This document shows, one piece after another, positions 1-8,319 of a stretch of DNA of 64,000 nt. Location: assembly GCF_030811855.1 (NCBI RefSeq), contig NZ_JAUSRN010000017.1, forward strand, positions 62,001 through 126,000, in the 5' to 3' direction. A program made the translations under genes and the position numbers. The notes under the pieces are model-generated. The model ran no database searches. It worked only from the letters and a program-made list of their open reading frames with translations, and was not told where the DNA came from. How positions within the stretch are numbered: position 1 is the stretch's first letter; each line of letters starts with the position of its first letter. This DNA is from Variovorax paradoxus. GTDB taxonomy: Bacteria; Pseudomonadota; Gammaproteobacteria; Burkholderiales; Burkholderiaceae_C.

Positions 1-76
1 CGTCTAATCAAAAATTCCACAAAGGTATAGGAGAATCCAATACCATGGTTTAGACGACCTTCCGCTCATTGCAGTC

Positions 77-1045
77 ATGCGTACCTCCGCCAGCACCCTT
101 CGCAACCGCCTTCTGAGCAGTGCTCGATTACGCCACCTGCACGTCTTCGTCACAGTGGCCGAGCTGCAGACGGTCAAACGCGCCGCCGAGGCCGTGGGCA
201 TCAGCCAGCCGTCCGCCACGCAGGCGCTCGCCGAACTGGAGCGTTTGCTTGAATGCACGCTGTTCTTGAGACATGCGCGAGGCATGGCCCTGACGCCAGC
301 GGGCTCACAGTTGCTGCCACTTGCCCGCCGAACGCTCGGGATCATGGATGACGCTGCCACGCAAGCCGCTGCGCTGGCGCAAAGCGCCAACGAGGTGGTC
401 CGGGTTGCCGCTATTTCGGCCGCCATCGAAAGTCACCTGGGCAAGACGATTCATGATTTCACCCAATTGCATCCGAGAGTGCTTGTGCACCTGCAGGAGG
501 CCGACGCATCACGTCAAGCCTCACTGGTAGCAGACGGCGACGTGGACTGCGCGTTCTGCCGTGCACCTCCTGTCTTGCCCAATGGATGGTCCTTCACACC
601 TCTATGGCCGGACCGGTTTGCCATCGTCGCTGGTCATGCCCATCCGCTCGCTCGCAAGCGCCGCGTGACAATGTCGGACCTCGTGGCCGCCACCTGGCTC
701 GTAACACCGACATCAATGGCCGCACGGGAAGCATTCGATACGTTCTTCGCGCACGCCCCAACTCCGATAAAGATGCATGGTGTCGTCACCAACTCAGCCA
801 CCATGCTCTCGAGCCTGCTCTCGCAACAGCATCTGCTGACCTTCGTTCCCGCCAGCATCGTGCGACGTGGTGTGGAATCCGGCCTGCTCGCAGAAATCTC
901 GTGGGCCCAGCGTTTTCCTTTCTCGCCGATCGGCCTTCTTGTTCCGCACCACGGCCGGGGTCCGGCGCTCGGTAGCTTCACGAGCTATATGCAGAAGACG
1001 GCTAGGGATGTTCTGCAAGACTGGCACGAGCCCTGCGTGAGCTGA
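77..1045 (+). CDS. LysR-family transcriptional regulator (copy A)
   Basis: A 322-residue protein of normal LysR length. The N-terminal winged helix-turn-helix lies at about residues 15-75, with the recognition region AVGISQPSATQALAELE. An effector-binding periplasmic-binding-like domain follows (about 95-300). It strongly resembles the second LysR protein at 3126-4061: both have the HVFV/LVV-AELQ start, SQPSATQALAE/SQPAATQALAE and the HARGM motif. The pair flanks an exported lyase gene, so copy A probably belongs to the same regulatory unit, although it reads convergently toward the lyase 3' end. The inducer is unknown. A fragment of a tripartite-tricarboxylate-type binding protein lies just downstream, so an organic-acid signal is possible; this is inference. 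Confidence 0.93.
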   Translation: MRTSASTLRNRLLSSARLRHLHVFVTVAELQTVKRAAEAVGISQPSATQALAELERLLECTLFLRHARGMALTPAGSQLLPLARRTLGIMDDAATQAAALAQSANEVVRVAAISAAIESHLGKTIHDFTQLHPRVLVHLQEADASRQASLVADGDVDCAFCRAPPVLPNGWSFTPLWPDRFAIVAGHAHPLARKRRVTMSDLVAATWLVTPTSMAAREAFDTFFAHAPTPIKMHGVVTNSATMLSSLLSQQHLLTFVPASIVRRGVESGLLAEISWAQRFPFSPIGLLVPHHGRGPALGSFTSYMQKTARDVLQDWHEPCVS

Positions 1046-1081
1046 AGCCATGATTGCCAAACGAGTGACTACTGCACCGAA

Positions 1082-1210
1082 TCAACTCGATCTCGGGCTG
1101 AACCTGTCGACCTTCGCGCGGCGCTGGAAGTCCTCCATCGCGAGCGCAGGCACCAAACCCGCGCCCGTGGCGCCATAGCTCACCTTGCCGGGATTCTTCT
1201 TCGTGTAGCC
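1082..1210 (-). pseudogene. Bug/TctC-type substrate-binding protein fragment
   Basis: On the minus strand one frame reads GYTKKNPGKVSYGATGAGLV and then a residue string ending RSS and a stop. This resembles the conserved segment of Bug-family (TctC, tripartite tricarboxylate transporter) solute-binding proteins, typically xxNPGKLSYGSTGxG. Only about 43 residues remain of a family of about 300-330, with no start and no C-terminal lobe. It is a relic lying between LysR copy A and the lyase. LysR-Bug-lyase neighbourhoods are common in Burkholderiales, which supports the assignment. Confidence 0.6.
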
Positions 1211-1316
1211 ACCCGCGCACGGTTGCGCAAAACCGGGAGGCCGAGTTCGTCAGCGCCTAGAACGAGGATCAGTTGGGGGAATGCTGGGTCACTTGGGTCA
1301 TAACTTTTGCTTCTGA

Positions 1317-2954
1317 TTAAGGTTTGCGAGCCAATTCCAGGAAGCTGCGGTTCAAAGACGCTTCAGCTCCGATCAAACGGGAGCGTCGTGCCTGTACCCA
1401 AGCCTGATCGCGCGCCAGCGCGGCGCTGGATGCAGCGAGCATGCGTCGCACCTCGGCTGGCTGTGGTCCACCCGTCCCGGTGCGGGTGCGGACCATGTTT
1501 GCGGGCGACAGCGTTGCCCTGAAAGTAGCCTCGTCCAAAGGCAGGACTGCCTGCTCCAACTGGTACTTCTTGCCGGCCTCTGCATAAATGCGCTGGGCCT
1601 GCTCGTATGGAAACTCCTTGGGGCGCAAGTTCTGGCTCCGTGCATACAGCACAATCTCGGAGGCGAAATGATGACCGACGCGAAACGGCACGCCGTGCGC
1701 GCGCTGCAGCGTTTCTGCCAGCTCCATCGATGTGATCCAGTCAGAGTCCAGCTCCTCCAGCGCGCGCGCAGGGTCGATCTGCAATGCAGCCAGGACGCCA
1801 TCAAGCTGCTGGAGCATTTCCACCCCGAGCACGAAGGTCTTCACGCCAGAGGCGCTTGCCGTGTTTTTGTAGTCGATCATTCCCGGCGTCACGTTGTGCG
1901 CACGCAGCGTCACCGCCTGGACGGACGCCACGACATCGGTGGCCTTCGCCCGTGTGTTCTGGATCACACCGGGATTGGCTTTCTGCGGCATGGCGCTGCT
2001 GGTGTAGGTATTGCTGGCGCCCAGCAGCAGCCAGGGCCGCGTCTGGTGGTACTGCACATGCACGTCCTGCATCAGGGCACCAACCCGGATTGCGGTAGAG
2101 CTGGCAATGGAAGCAGCTTCGAGTGGAACGTCGTAGGTGCTGATCTGCCCCGCATCCAGCGAGTTAACGATCAGACCGTCAAAACCCAGCAAGGCAGCCA
2201 GCCGTTCGCGGTTCACCGACCAGCTGGAATTGGCCAGGACCGCAGTGCCCATGGGGCTCAGGTTCAGGCGCGCATAGGCCTCGCGGATGCGCGTAGCATC
2301 GCGCTCGAATGAATCTGCGAAGGCCAGCAGGTAGTGGGCATAGCTGATGGGCATGGCTTGGACGCCATTGGTGTAGGCCGGAACGTAGGTGTCCACATTT
2401 TTGCCGGCCAGCTCGATCAGGCGCTTGCGCACCATGACCAGCGCATCAGCAAAATCCAGTACCTCGAGGCGCAGTTGTGCGGCATTCAATGTTGAATGAA
2501 TGTCTTGGCGGCTTCGACCCGTGTGGATGAGCGTCCCCTCGGGACCGACCTGATCTGTGATGATTTTCTCGACCTGAAGCACGTCTGTCGGCCGCTTGCC
2601 ACCGGGCTGCGCAGCCTGATCGATGGAATGGCTGACGCCTCGCGCAATGCGCCCGGCAAGCGGCGCGGGAATGATGCCCTGCTCTGCATGCACCACCGTC
2701 GATGCCATGTTGATGCGACCGAACCAGTAGAAGACGTCTTGTTGCTTGGCGAGCGCGCTGGTGGCATCTCCGTTGACGGTGCCTTGGAGGCGAGCGACCT
2801 GTGCTTGGCATTCCGCGGTTGTGCGGCATGCGGTGTCCAGTGTGTCGGCGGCACCTGCGGTACCCATGGATCCAAGAAGTCCGGCGCTGAGCATGAATGT
2901 GGCGGGCACGCGCAGTACGTGCGCTCGGCGGGTGATCCGGTTGGAAGTTTTCAT
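1317..2954 (-). CDS. exported argininosuccinate-lyase/fumarase superfamily protein
   Basis: The protein has a basic N-terminus (MKTSNRITRR) and a hydrophobic signal-like segment ending near GTAGAA, followed by a full lyase fold. Family motifs visible are HTGRSRQD (substrate loop), a GFDGLIVNSLDA segment and the signature SSAMPQKANPG with the flexible catalytic serine loop. These match argininosuccinate lyase and relatives, which cleave a fumarate-yielding C-N or C-O bond. Most such enzymes are cytoplasmic, so the signal peptide is the odd point. The start was placed at 2954 because an upstream in-frame ATG (3008) would overlap the operator-like repeat and lengthen the N-terminus before the signal. 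The gene is divergent from LysR copy B, which probably controls it. The true substrate is unknown. Confidence 0.85.
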   Translation of the reverse strand: MKTSNRITRRAHVLRVPATFMLSAGLLGSMGTAGAADTLDTACRTTAECQAQVARLQGTVNGDATSALAKQQDVFYWFGRINMASTVVHAEQGIIPAPLAGRIARGVSHSIDQAAQPGGKRPTDVLQVEKIITDQVGPEGTLIHTGRSRQDIHSTLNAAQLRLEVLDFADALVMVRKRLIELAGKNVDTYVPAYTNGVQAMPISYAHYLLAFADSFERDATRIREAYARLNLSPMGTAVLANSSWSVNRERLAALLGFDGLIVNSLDAGQISTYDVPLEAASIASSTAIRVGALMQDVHVQYHQTRPWLLLGASNTYTSSAMPQKANPGVIQNTRAKATDVVASVQAVTLRAHNVTPGMIDYKNTASASGVKTFVLGVEMLQQLDGVLAALQIDPARALEELDSDWITSMELAETLQRAHGVPFRVGHHFASEIVLYARSQNLRPKEFPYEQAQRIYAEAGKKYQLEQAVLPLDEATFRATLSPANMVRTRTGTGGPQPAEVRRMLAASSAALARDQAWVQARRSRLIGAEASLNRSFLELARKP

Positions 2955-3006
2955 TGAATTTGTCTCAGCTAGTGTGAATTCGCGGTTGTCCCCGTCGCGG
3001 TGCTTC

Positions 3007-3025
3007 ATTCATTTATCAGATGAAT
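3007..3025. promoter_or_regulatory. LysR-type inverted-repeat operator candidate 1
   Basis: ATTCATTTATCAGATGAAT has perfect 6-bp arms ATTCAT/ATGAAT separated by 7 bases. It lies in the divergent interval between the lyase (start 2954) and LysR copy B (start 3126). This is the expected size and position for a LysR recognition site. Binding is inferred. Confidence 0.5.
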
Positions 3026-3082
3026 TCTTGCGCACTGGTCGACTGATCACGTGATTTTTAGGGCGTGAAGCTTCCGGGTCAA

Positions 3083-3117
3083 ATTCATTTACGCTGATGC
3101 CCATTGGATAAATGAAT
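3083..3117. promoter_or_regulatory. LysR-type inverted-repeat operator candidate 2
   Basis: ATTCATTT at 3083-3090 and its inverse AAATGAAT at 3110-3117 repeat the half-site of the neighbouring palindrome. They end 8 bases before the LysR copy B start codon, so occupancy would suit autoregulation. The spacing (19 bases) is wider than a single dimer site, so these may be two separate half-sites. Confidence 0.4.
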
Positions 3118-3125
3118 GGCTTGCC

Positions 3126-4061
3126 GTGCTGGCTGATCAACTCTTTTCGCGTCTCGTTGGCCGGACACGGCTCAAGCACTTGCAACTGGTGGTGGACATT
3201 GCCGAACTGCAAAGCCTCCAGAAAGCGGCATTGGCCGTCGGCTTAAGCCAGCCGGCTGCGACCCAGGCCTTGGCCGAGTTCGAATCCGTTCTGGGTGCGC
3301 CGCTGTTCGAGCGCCATGCGCGTGGCATGCGCCCTTCGGAACTTGGCATTGCACTGTTGCCCATGATGCGTATGGCGCTTCAACAGATGCAAGTCTGCGC
3401 AAATACGGTGATCGCGCTGCAAGGCGGTACGCGCGTTCTGGTACGCATCGCCGCCATCAGCGCAGCGGTTTCAGGGTGGCTGACCGTTGCCTTACCGCCG
3501 TTCGTGACCGCGCATCCGGACATCGCGCTCGACATCCAAGAGGTCACGGCCGACGACATCCTGCGCCTGGTTGAGCACGACATCGCCGACCTTCTTCTGT
3601 GCCGGGAGCCCACGTCGCTGCCAACCAGTCATGGCTTCACGCCCGTGCTCGAGGATCGCTTCGTCGTCGTCGCACGTGTGGACCACCCACTGGCTGCACT
3701 TGACGGCGTGTCCGACCTATTGCTGGCCGCGCAGACCTGGATCACGCCGCCGTTGACTGGCATCACACCACGCGAGTTCGCGGAACTATTTGCGCGGCTG
3801 GGCGGTACACCGACAACCTGTCAGATGTCCACCCGCTCGGTCATGCTGGCCAACGCGTTGCTGAGCCAGAGCGACATGCTCGCGCTCACGCCCTACAACC
3901 TGATCCGGCCGTTGCTTGAAGAAGGGCGCATCGCCGTGCTGCGCACCCGTGACATCGTGCTGGCGCCGCTCGGCTATGTGGTGCGCCATGGGGTCGAAGC
4001 GCAAACGTCGTCTGCGCTTGCGCGAACAATCCGAGGGCTTCAGGAATGGGCTCCGTCTTGA
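3126..4061 (+). CDS. LysR-family transcriptional regulator (copy B)
   Basis: A 311-residue LysR protein with a GTG start. No in-frame ATG exists between the upstream stop and this codon. The helix-turn-helix is at about residues 15-70 (AVGLSQPAATQALAEFE) and the effector domain at about 90-295. It is a clear relative of copy A at 77-1045. It is divergent from the exported lyase gene, with two inverted repeats between them, the classical arrangement for a LysR regulator acting on the divergent gene and on itself. Confidence 0.93.
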   Translation: MLADQLFSRLVGRTRLKHLQLVVDIAELQSLQKAALAVGLSQPAATQALAEFESVLGAPLFERHARGMRPSELGIALLPMMRMALQQMQVCANTVIALQGGTRVLVRIAAISAAVSGWLTVALPPFVTAHPDIALDIQEVTADDILRLVEHDIADLLLCREPTSLPTSHGFTPVLEDRFVVVARVDHPLAALDGVSDLLLAAQTWITPPLTGITPREFAELFARLGGTPTTCQMSTRSVMLANALLSQSDMLALTPYNLIRPLLEEGRIAVLRTRDIVLAPLGYVVRHGVEAQTSSALARTIRGLQEWAPS

Positions 4062-4249
4062 ACCACCGGTCGTTCATCGGGGAAAACTGAGCGCGCGCAG
4101 ACGTTTCGTGACTGCGCTCTGTGTCCTTGCCACGCGACGAGTCGGTCCGGCGGGTGCGCAACTGCCTTTTGCCGCTTGACGCGGAATGAATGTCGCCGCG
4201 GCCTGCGACCCCCAAAAGGGCTCGGGTCATTGCGGGCCGGCCCAGCGAC

Positions 4250-4366
4250 ATGGCGAAGATGCCGGAAGGCCGAGGCAAGGTCAGAGCGCGCAAGCAAGAA
4301 CACCACAAGGCCAGCATCCGTGCAAAGGCGGAGCACCCGTTCCGGGTGATCAAGCGGCAGTTCGGC
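4250..4366 (+). mobile_element. IS5-family transposase C-terminal remnant
   Basis: A short frame contains HKASIRAKAEHPFRVIKRQFG, diagnostic of the C-terminal region of IS5-family DDE transposases (usual form KASIRAKVEHPFRVIKRQFG). The conserved glutamate of the DDE triad lies in the AEHPF part. After RQFG the reading runs into unrelated sequence that is antisense to the HipA-like gene, so the element is truncated on both sides. The rest of the 4062-4384 interval holds nothing I recognise. Confidence 0.7.
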
Positions 4367-4384
4367 CTGGCGCAGCGGCTCTGC

Positions 4385-5515
4385 TCAGCGAGGCCGATGC
4401 GGCCCGCTTCGCGGGTCGTCCTCCGACGCTTCCGTGGGCGCAGGAAGCAAGGGGGCAACGACCTCGGCGATCCGCTGTGCATTGTTGGCGCTGATCCCGC
4501 GCATCGGCCTAGATAGCCGGTCGTCGTCCGCGGCCGCGATCCAGAAGGCGTGCGCTCCTTCGAACGCCTGTTCCCAAACATCCGGTCTGGCGCCCAGCGA
4601 CTGGAAAGATGGCGCAACCGGCCGCAATGGCGGCTCGATGCCGCCGCCAACGGGCGCATACATCATGGGGAGCATGTCGTAGGCGGGAGACACTTCTGTA
4701 GGCCTCCCTCGCTCGTCGGTCATGAGCGAAAGGTTCTCGAAGTGCCGGTCGCCATTGCCGATCAACTCCGAAAAAGCGGTCAGCACAAAGACCCGCCGCG
4801 CGGAGTCGGGGCCGATCATGCCTGCTTCCTCGCAGCGCTGCGCGAACGCCGGCCAGTTGTCCCGCATCCCGAACAGCTCGTCATCGATCGCGCCCGCGGA
4901 GATCATCCCCCGGCGGCCGAAGCGGCCGATGCGGTCAAATCGCTCAACCTCGAGGAAGCCATACCCTTGGCTCTCGAAATAGCGTGCAGGTGCCGCCGGC
5001 ATTCCAGATTCGCCAAGGGCGCGCAACTCCAGTTCCTCCAAGATGAGCATCTCTGAGGAGCGGGTCCCGACGCGTGCAAACTTCACTATGAGGTGGCCAT
5101 TCGCCTCTGTCTCGCAGGTGAACTTGGGCTGGTCGCCGCCTGCACTGCTGCCCGCGCCCGTCTGGCTTGTGGCGTCCGCCAGGCCCTGATAGACCCGGCG
5201 ACACCGATGCGGACGAGCATTCGCAAGAACGGCTATTGCCTGGCGCCCTTTGGTATCCCCACGGCCCGCGTTGACCTGCCTGCTGAATCGGTTGCGTACC
5301 TCGCCGATACGCCACAGACCGCGCTGTAAGAGACGAGCTTTCGTCGCGAAGCACGAAGCTGTTCGTGGGATCGGTTGCAGAAGCGATCGCTGGTCGCGTT
5401 CGAGACGCGCGCGGGGCTCAAGCTCGTTGTCCTTCGCGGGCACGAAGAGCAGTATCCCGTGCTGCAGTCTGAGCGGTACGAGTCGACGCAACGATGCCGG
5501 CGTTTCGCACGCCAC
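4385..5515 (-). CDS. HipA-like serine/threonine kinase, damaged N-terminus
   Basis: The C-terminal about 250 residues are a good HipA/YjjJ-type kinase: SSAGGDQPKF (glycine-rich region), KFARVGTRSSEMLILEEL, the catalytic loop GNGDRHFEN and the metal-binding segment AYDMLPM. HipA toxins phosphorylate glutamyl-tRNA synthetase; YjjJ-type relatives have uncertain targets. The first about 125 residues (before YQGLADAT) look like out-of-frame translation and match no HipA N-subdomain or HTH, so an upstream frameshift or truncation is likely. No HipB antitoxin is adjacent. The surrounding interval is full of broken genes, so the gene may be inactive. The stated start is simply the first ATG of the open frame. 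Confidence 0.6.
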   Translation of the reverse strand: MACETPASLRRLVPLRLQHGILLFVPAKDNELEPRARLERDQRSLLQPIPRTASCFATKARLLQRGLWRIGEVRNRFSRQVNAGRGDTKGRQAIAVLANARPHRCRRVYQGLADATSQTGAGSSAGGDQPKFTCETEANGHLIVKFARVGTRSSEMLILEELELRALGESGMPAAPARYFESQGYGFLEVERFDRIGRFGRRGMISAGAIDDELFGMRDNWPAFAQRCEEAGMIGPDSARRVFVLTAFSELIGNGDRHFENLSLMTDERGRPTEVSPAYDMLPMMYAPVGGGIEPPLRPVAPSFQSLGARPDVWEQAFEGAHAFWIAAADDDRLSRPMRGISANNAQRIAEVVAPLLPAPTEASEDDPRSGPHRPR

Positions 5516-5520
5516 AGCCC

Positions 5521-5858
5521 GGGCGTGGCCTTTTTGGCAGCTTGTTCGAGAACCTGGTGATCATGGAAGCGCTCAAGACCCGATTCAACCAGGGCGAGTC
5601 GGCGGAGATGTACTTCTTCCGCGATGCGGCAGGCAACGAGGTCGATCTGCTGATTCCCTCTGGACGCTGCGCGCCGTGGATATCAAAGCTGGCGCGACAG
5701 TCAACCCCGATTACTTTCGCGGCCTTCGCAGTTTCGCGGCGGCCTTCCCCGATGCGTTGGACGGCGGCAGCGTCGTCTATGGCGGCGACACTGACCAGGC
5801 ACGAAGCGACTGGCCGGTGATCGGCTGGCAACGCCTGCAGCACCCTCCGGCGCGGTGA
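5521..5858 (+). pseudogene. DUF4143-type AAA ATPase C-terminal fragment, frameshifted
   Basis: One frame reads LFENLVIMEALKTRF and YFFRDAAGNEVDLLIPS. The next frame then continues with DIKAGATVNPDYFRGL and VVYGGDTDQARSDWPVIGW. Together these match the C-terminal DUF4143 (PDDEXK-like) part of ATP-binding proteins of about 380-400 residues. The junction is near 5660. The ATPase domain is absent, so this is a double-damaged relic, overlapping antisense to the HipA-like frame for a few bases. Confidence 0.65.
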
Positions 5859-5859
5859 T

Positions 5860-5961
5860 CTTGACGCTTGGCGCTTGCGGATGACTTTGTCTCACCAACG
5901 GTGAGACCCTTGCCGGCGTCAGGACCGCACGCTCGAACTCACGCTTGCTCCACTGCTCACG
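5860..5961 (-). pseudogene. DUF1016/YhcG-type nuclease fragment
   Basis: The minus strand encodes REQWSKREFERAVLTPARVS followed by PLVRQSHPQ. DUF1016 (YhcG) proteins carry EGWSxRELERQI, then FERAVLxPxKVSxxLRQxHP. The fragment appears to join these two conserved segments after an internal deletion. About 34 residues remain. Its neighbours are also relics. Confidence 0.5.
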
Positions 5962-6222
5962 CGCGATCCAACATACCCAGCTCCCGTTCGGTTGGTTGGG
6001 GAAGAGCTGAGGAGCATTCTTTAGCTGCACCGACCAACCTAGCCGCAGGGTCGGCTGGACCTAAGCCCAGACATGAAGTAGGGCTCGCCCGGACTACGAA
6101 CGAGCCCGCCCTCCCAAGCGGTGAAGGCCTACAAGCGGGCCGCACGACCGACGCTATTGTTGGTAGGTATTGCCCCGCCGGTCATGAAGACCGCGCGACG
6201 AGTTCCATCGAAGGAGTTTGCG

Positions 6223-6576
6223 ATGCCCGAGCAGAACAAGACAGTCCTCCTCAAAGCCAACGCCGCCATCTCGAAGCTGGACTTCGAGGGCTTCCTCAAG
6301 TTCTGCACCGACGACGTCAAGTGGACGATGGTCGGCGAGCAGACCATCGACGGGAAGGAAGCCGTCCGCAGTTGGATGAAGGAAACGTATGTCGAGGCGC
6401 CTGACTTCGATGCCAAGACACTGATCGCGGAAGGAGACTGGCTTGCGGCGCTCGGCGAGATCTCCATCAAGGACCAGGATGGCAGTGTCACCCGCTCTTC
6501 CTATTGCGACATATGGCGTTTCCGGGACGGGAAGATGGCCGAGTTGAAGGCCTACGTCGTCGAGGCGAAACCGTAG
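6223..6576 (+). CDS. SnoaL-like/NTF2-fold protein
   Basis: A 117-residue protein of the size and pattern of SnoaL-like domains. It has an N-terminal helix (KTVLLKANAAISKLDFEGF), the CTDDVKWTMVGEQTIDGKEAVR core and a terminal DIWRFRDGKMAELKAYV strand pair. The start at 6223 follows an AAGGAG ribosome-binding site at 6211-6216; longer upstream frames are not needed. SnoaL-like proteins include polyketide cyclases, isomerases and binding proteins, so the reaction cannot be fixed. It heads a same-strand run with the next three genes. Confidence 0.85.
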   Translation: MPEQNKTVLLKANAAISKLDFEGFLKFCTDDVKWTMVGEQTIDGKEAVRSWMKETYVEAPDFDAKTLIAEGDWLAALGEISIKDQDGSVTRSSYCDIWRFRDGKMAELKAYVVEAKP

Positions 6577-6610
6577 AGGTTGCGCGAGCGGCGCACCCAA
6601 GGAGACTCTC

Positions 6611-7330
6611 GTGACCCAGCCCTTTCAAAAGTGGACCATTTTGCCGCACGGCAAGCTGGTGCAGATCGATGAGAACATCTTGACTGTGGTGGGCGAGATC
6701 CACATGCCGCTCATGGATCTGCCGCGGCGCATGACAGTGGTGCGCTTGAGAGACGCAAGCCTGGTGATCTTCAGCGCAATCGCACTCGACGAGGATGAGA
6801 TGTCCGCGCTCGAGGCCTACGGTCGCCCTGCGTACTTGATCGTGCCCAGTGACAAGCATCGGCTTGACGCGAAGACCTGGAAAGATCGTTACCCCGAGAT
6901 CCAGGTCGTTGCACCCGAGGGTGCGCGAGCGAAGGTCAGCGAAGCGGTACCGGTCGACACGGTGACGCCGCGCTTCGATGACCAGAGCCTGCAATTCGTG
7001 ACTGTCCCAGGAACGCGTGGCCGGGAAGCGGCGCTTGTCGTTCGCACGCCGAACGGCACGACGCTCGTGCTGAACGATGTGGTCGGCAATATTCGCGACG
7101 CGGCCGGCTTTGGCGGCTGGCTGCTGCACCTGGCGGGCTTTGCCGGCGAGGAAGCGCAGATTCCCGCGGTCGTGAAGATGGCGGTGATCGAGGACAAGAA
7201 GGCCTTGCGCACACAACTGTTGCAATGGGCCGAGATCGACGCGCTGGTCCGCGTCCTGGTGTCGCACGGGTCGCCGATCGAAGAGAACCCTCGCCAAGTG
7301 CTGCGTGAGCTGGCGGAGTCGCTTACATGA
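6611..7330 (+). CDS. DUF4336-like metallo-hydrolase-fold protein
   Basis: A 239-residue protein with a GTG start preceded by AAGGAGA. The pattern MTVVRLRDASLVIFSAIALD followed by an alternating strand/helix core (YLIVPSDKHRLDAK, QFVTVPGTRGREAALVV) resembles DUF4336 proteins, which are related to the metallo-beta-lactamase fold. The canonical HxHxDH motif is not present, although an H follows PSDK. It lies 34 bases after the SnoaL-like gene and overlaps the GFA gene by ATGA, so translation is coupled. The function is unknown. Confidence 0.6.
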   Translation: MTQPFQKWTILPHGKLVQIDENILTVVGEIHMPLMDLPRRMTVVRLRDASLVIFSAIALDEDEMSALEAYGRPAYLIVPSDKHRLDAKTWKDRYPEIQVVAPEGARAKVSEAVPVDTVTPRFDDQSLQFVTVPGTRGREAALVVRTPNGTTLVLNDVVGNIRDAAGFGGWLLHLAGFAGEEAQIPAVVKMAVIEDKKALRTQLLQWAEIDALVRVLVSHGSPIEENPRQVLRELAESLT

Positions 7331-7701
7331 GCGTCACGGGTAGCTGCCACTGCGGCAAGACGGCCTTCCGCATGGATGCCGAGATCCCTGCCCAACTGAC
7401 GCGCTGCACCTGTTCGTTCTGCGCCAAGCGAGGCGCGCTGCTGGCGTACTGCACTCCAGATCAATTTCATCTGACGGCGCTCCCGGCCGAGGACGCGGTC
7501 TACCGTTGGCAAACGAGACAGGTGGCTCACCACTTCTGCGTCGAGTGCGGCTGCGCCACGTTCAGCGACAGCCCGGCCTTCGAGCCCGATGGAACCTGGG
7601 ACGGCAGCACCCGCCGGATCGGTGTCAATGCCCGGCTTTTCGACGACTTCGATGCGGCGCTCGCCTCGATTGTCGTCATCGACGGCAAGCACCTCTGGTA
7701 G
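7327..7701 (+). CDS. GFA (glutathione-dependent formaldehyde-activating)/CENP-V domain protein
   Basis: 124 residues, with the zinc-binding cysteines typical of GFA proteins: GSCHCGKTAF, CTCSFCAKRGALL and FCVECGCATF. The family is named for glutathione-dependent formaldehyde-activating enzyme, but most members are uncharacterised and may bind glutathione adducts. The length is normal and the frame intact. The start overlaps the previous stop (ATGA), marking an operon with the two upstream genes. Confidence 0.9.
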   Translation: MSVTGSCHCGKTAFRMDAEIPAQLTRCTCSFCAKRGALLAYCTPDQFHLTALPAEDAVYRWQTRQVAHHFCVECGCATFSDSPAFEPDGTWDGSTRRIGVNARLFDDFDAALASIVVIDGKHLW

Positions 7702-7730
7702 TTCTGGCACTGACTGATCAGGAGCGGAAC

Positions 7731-8006
7731 ATGAATGCACAGCTGACACCCGCGACCGAACTGGCCACAAAGGCCAAGACCCCATTTCCGGGGGCGTCGC
7801 CCGAATACGAGGTCGCCCGAAAAACCTTGCTTGCCGACGAGATCGAGTTCCGCCGCCACATGACCAGGCTGGGCGAGCAGCGCCGTGCCTTGCCGCCGGG
7901 GCCTGTGATCACCAAGGACTTTCGTTTCAAGGATGAGCAGGGGTCCGAGGTCGGGTTGAAGGATGGGTTGACAAGGGCGTCGCACCGGACAGGGTTGACC
8001 TTGTGA
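7731..8006 (+). pseudogene. DUF899 thioredoxin-like protein, C-terminally truncated
   Basis: The first about 80 residues (SPEYEVARKTLLADEIEFRR, then MTRLGEQRRALPPGP and the DFRFKDEQGSEVGLKDG segment) match the N-terminus of DUF899 thioredoxin-like proteins, which are normally about 230-260 residues. After GLKDG the sequence diverges and stops at once, losing the thioredoxin core and its cysteines. A good spacer and ATG follow the GFA gene, so it was the last gene of this operon before a deletion or insertion around 7965. Confidence 0.75.
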
Positions 8007-8319
8007 ACGCTACTCGGAGCATGCCGATATGCGTGTATCCGAAGAAAATTACATACGTGAGCGGAAACCCGTTTGCGGGGTCTAGCTATTCGTGCCCCTA
8101 GTACGGTGGGGTTAGCTGGCAGCCGAATTGCGGCGCAACCTTTGTCCGCTGCGGTATGAGACCGCTTCCCGACCGATGTATTCGGTCGGGAAGCTGGTCG
8201 GCGAACGTCCGTCCCTCGACATGACGTTCAGATTTCTTAGGGATGACCGGCCCCTGCGTTCGAGCAACGAGCGCCGGCCCGAAGGACATGTGCGTGAATC
8301 AGGACGATCGTGGGCGAGA
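8007..8319. other. non-coding interval, no gene recognised
   Basis: Short frames on both strands here are mutually antisense and match no family I know. The only clear structure is the long inverted repeat listed separately. This is probably the scar where the DUF899 gene lost its 3' end. Confidence 0.5.
8164..8194. repeat. 13-bp perfect inverted repeat (hairpin)
   Basis: Arms GCTTCCCGACCGA and TCGGTCGGGAAGC are perfectly complementary around a 5-base loop, TGTAT. No T-tract follows on either strand, so it is not a standard intrinsic terminator. It could be an extragenic palindrome or the relic of a mobile end. Confidence 0.7.
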
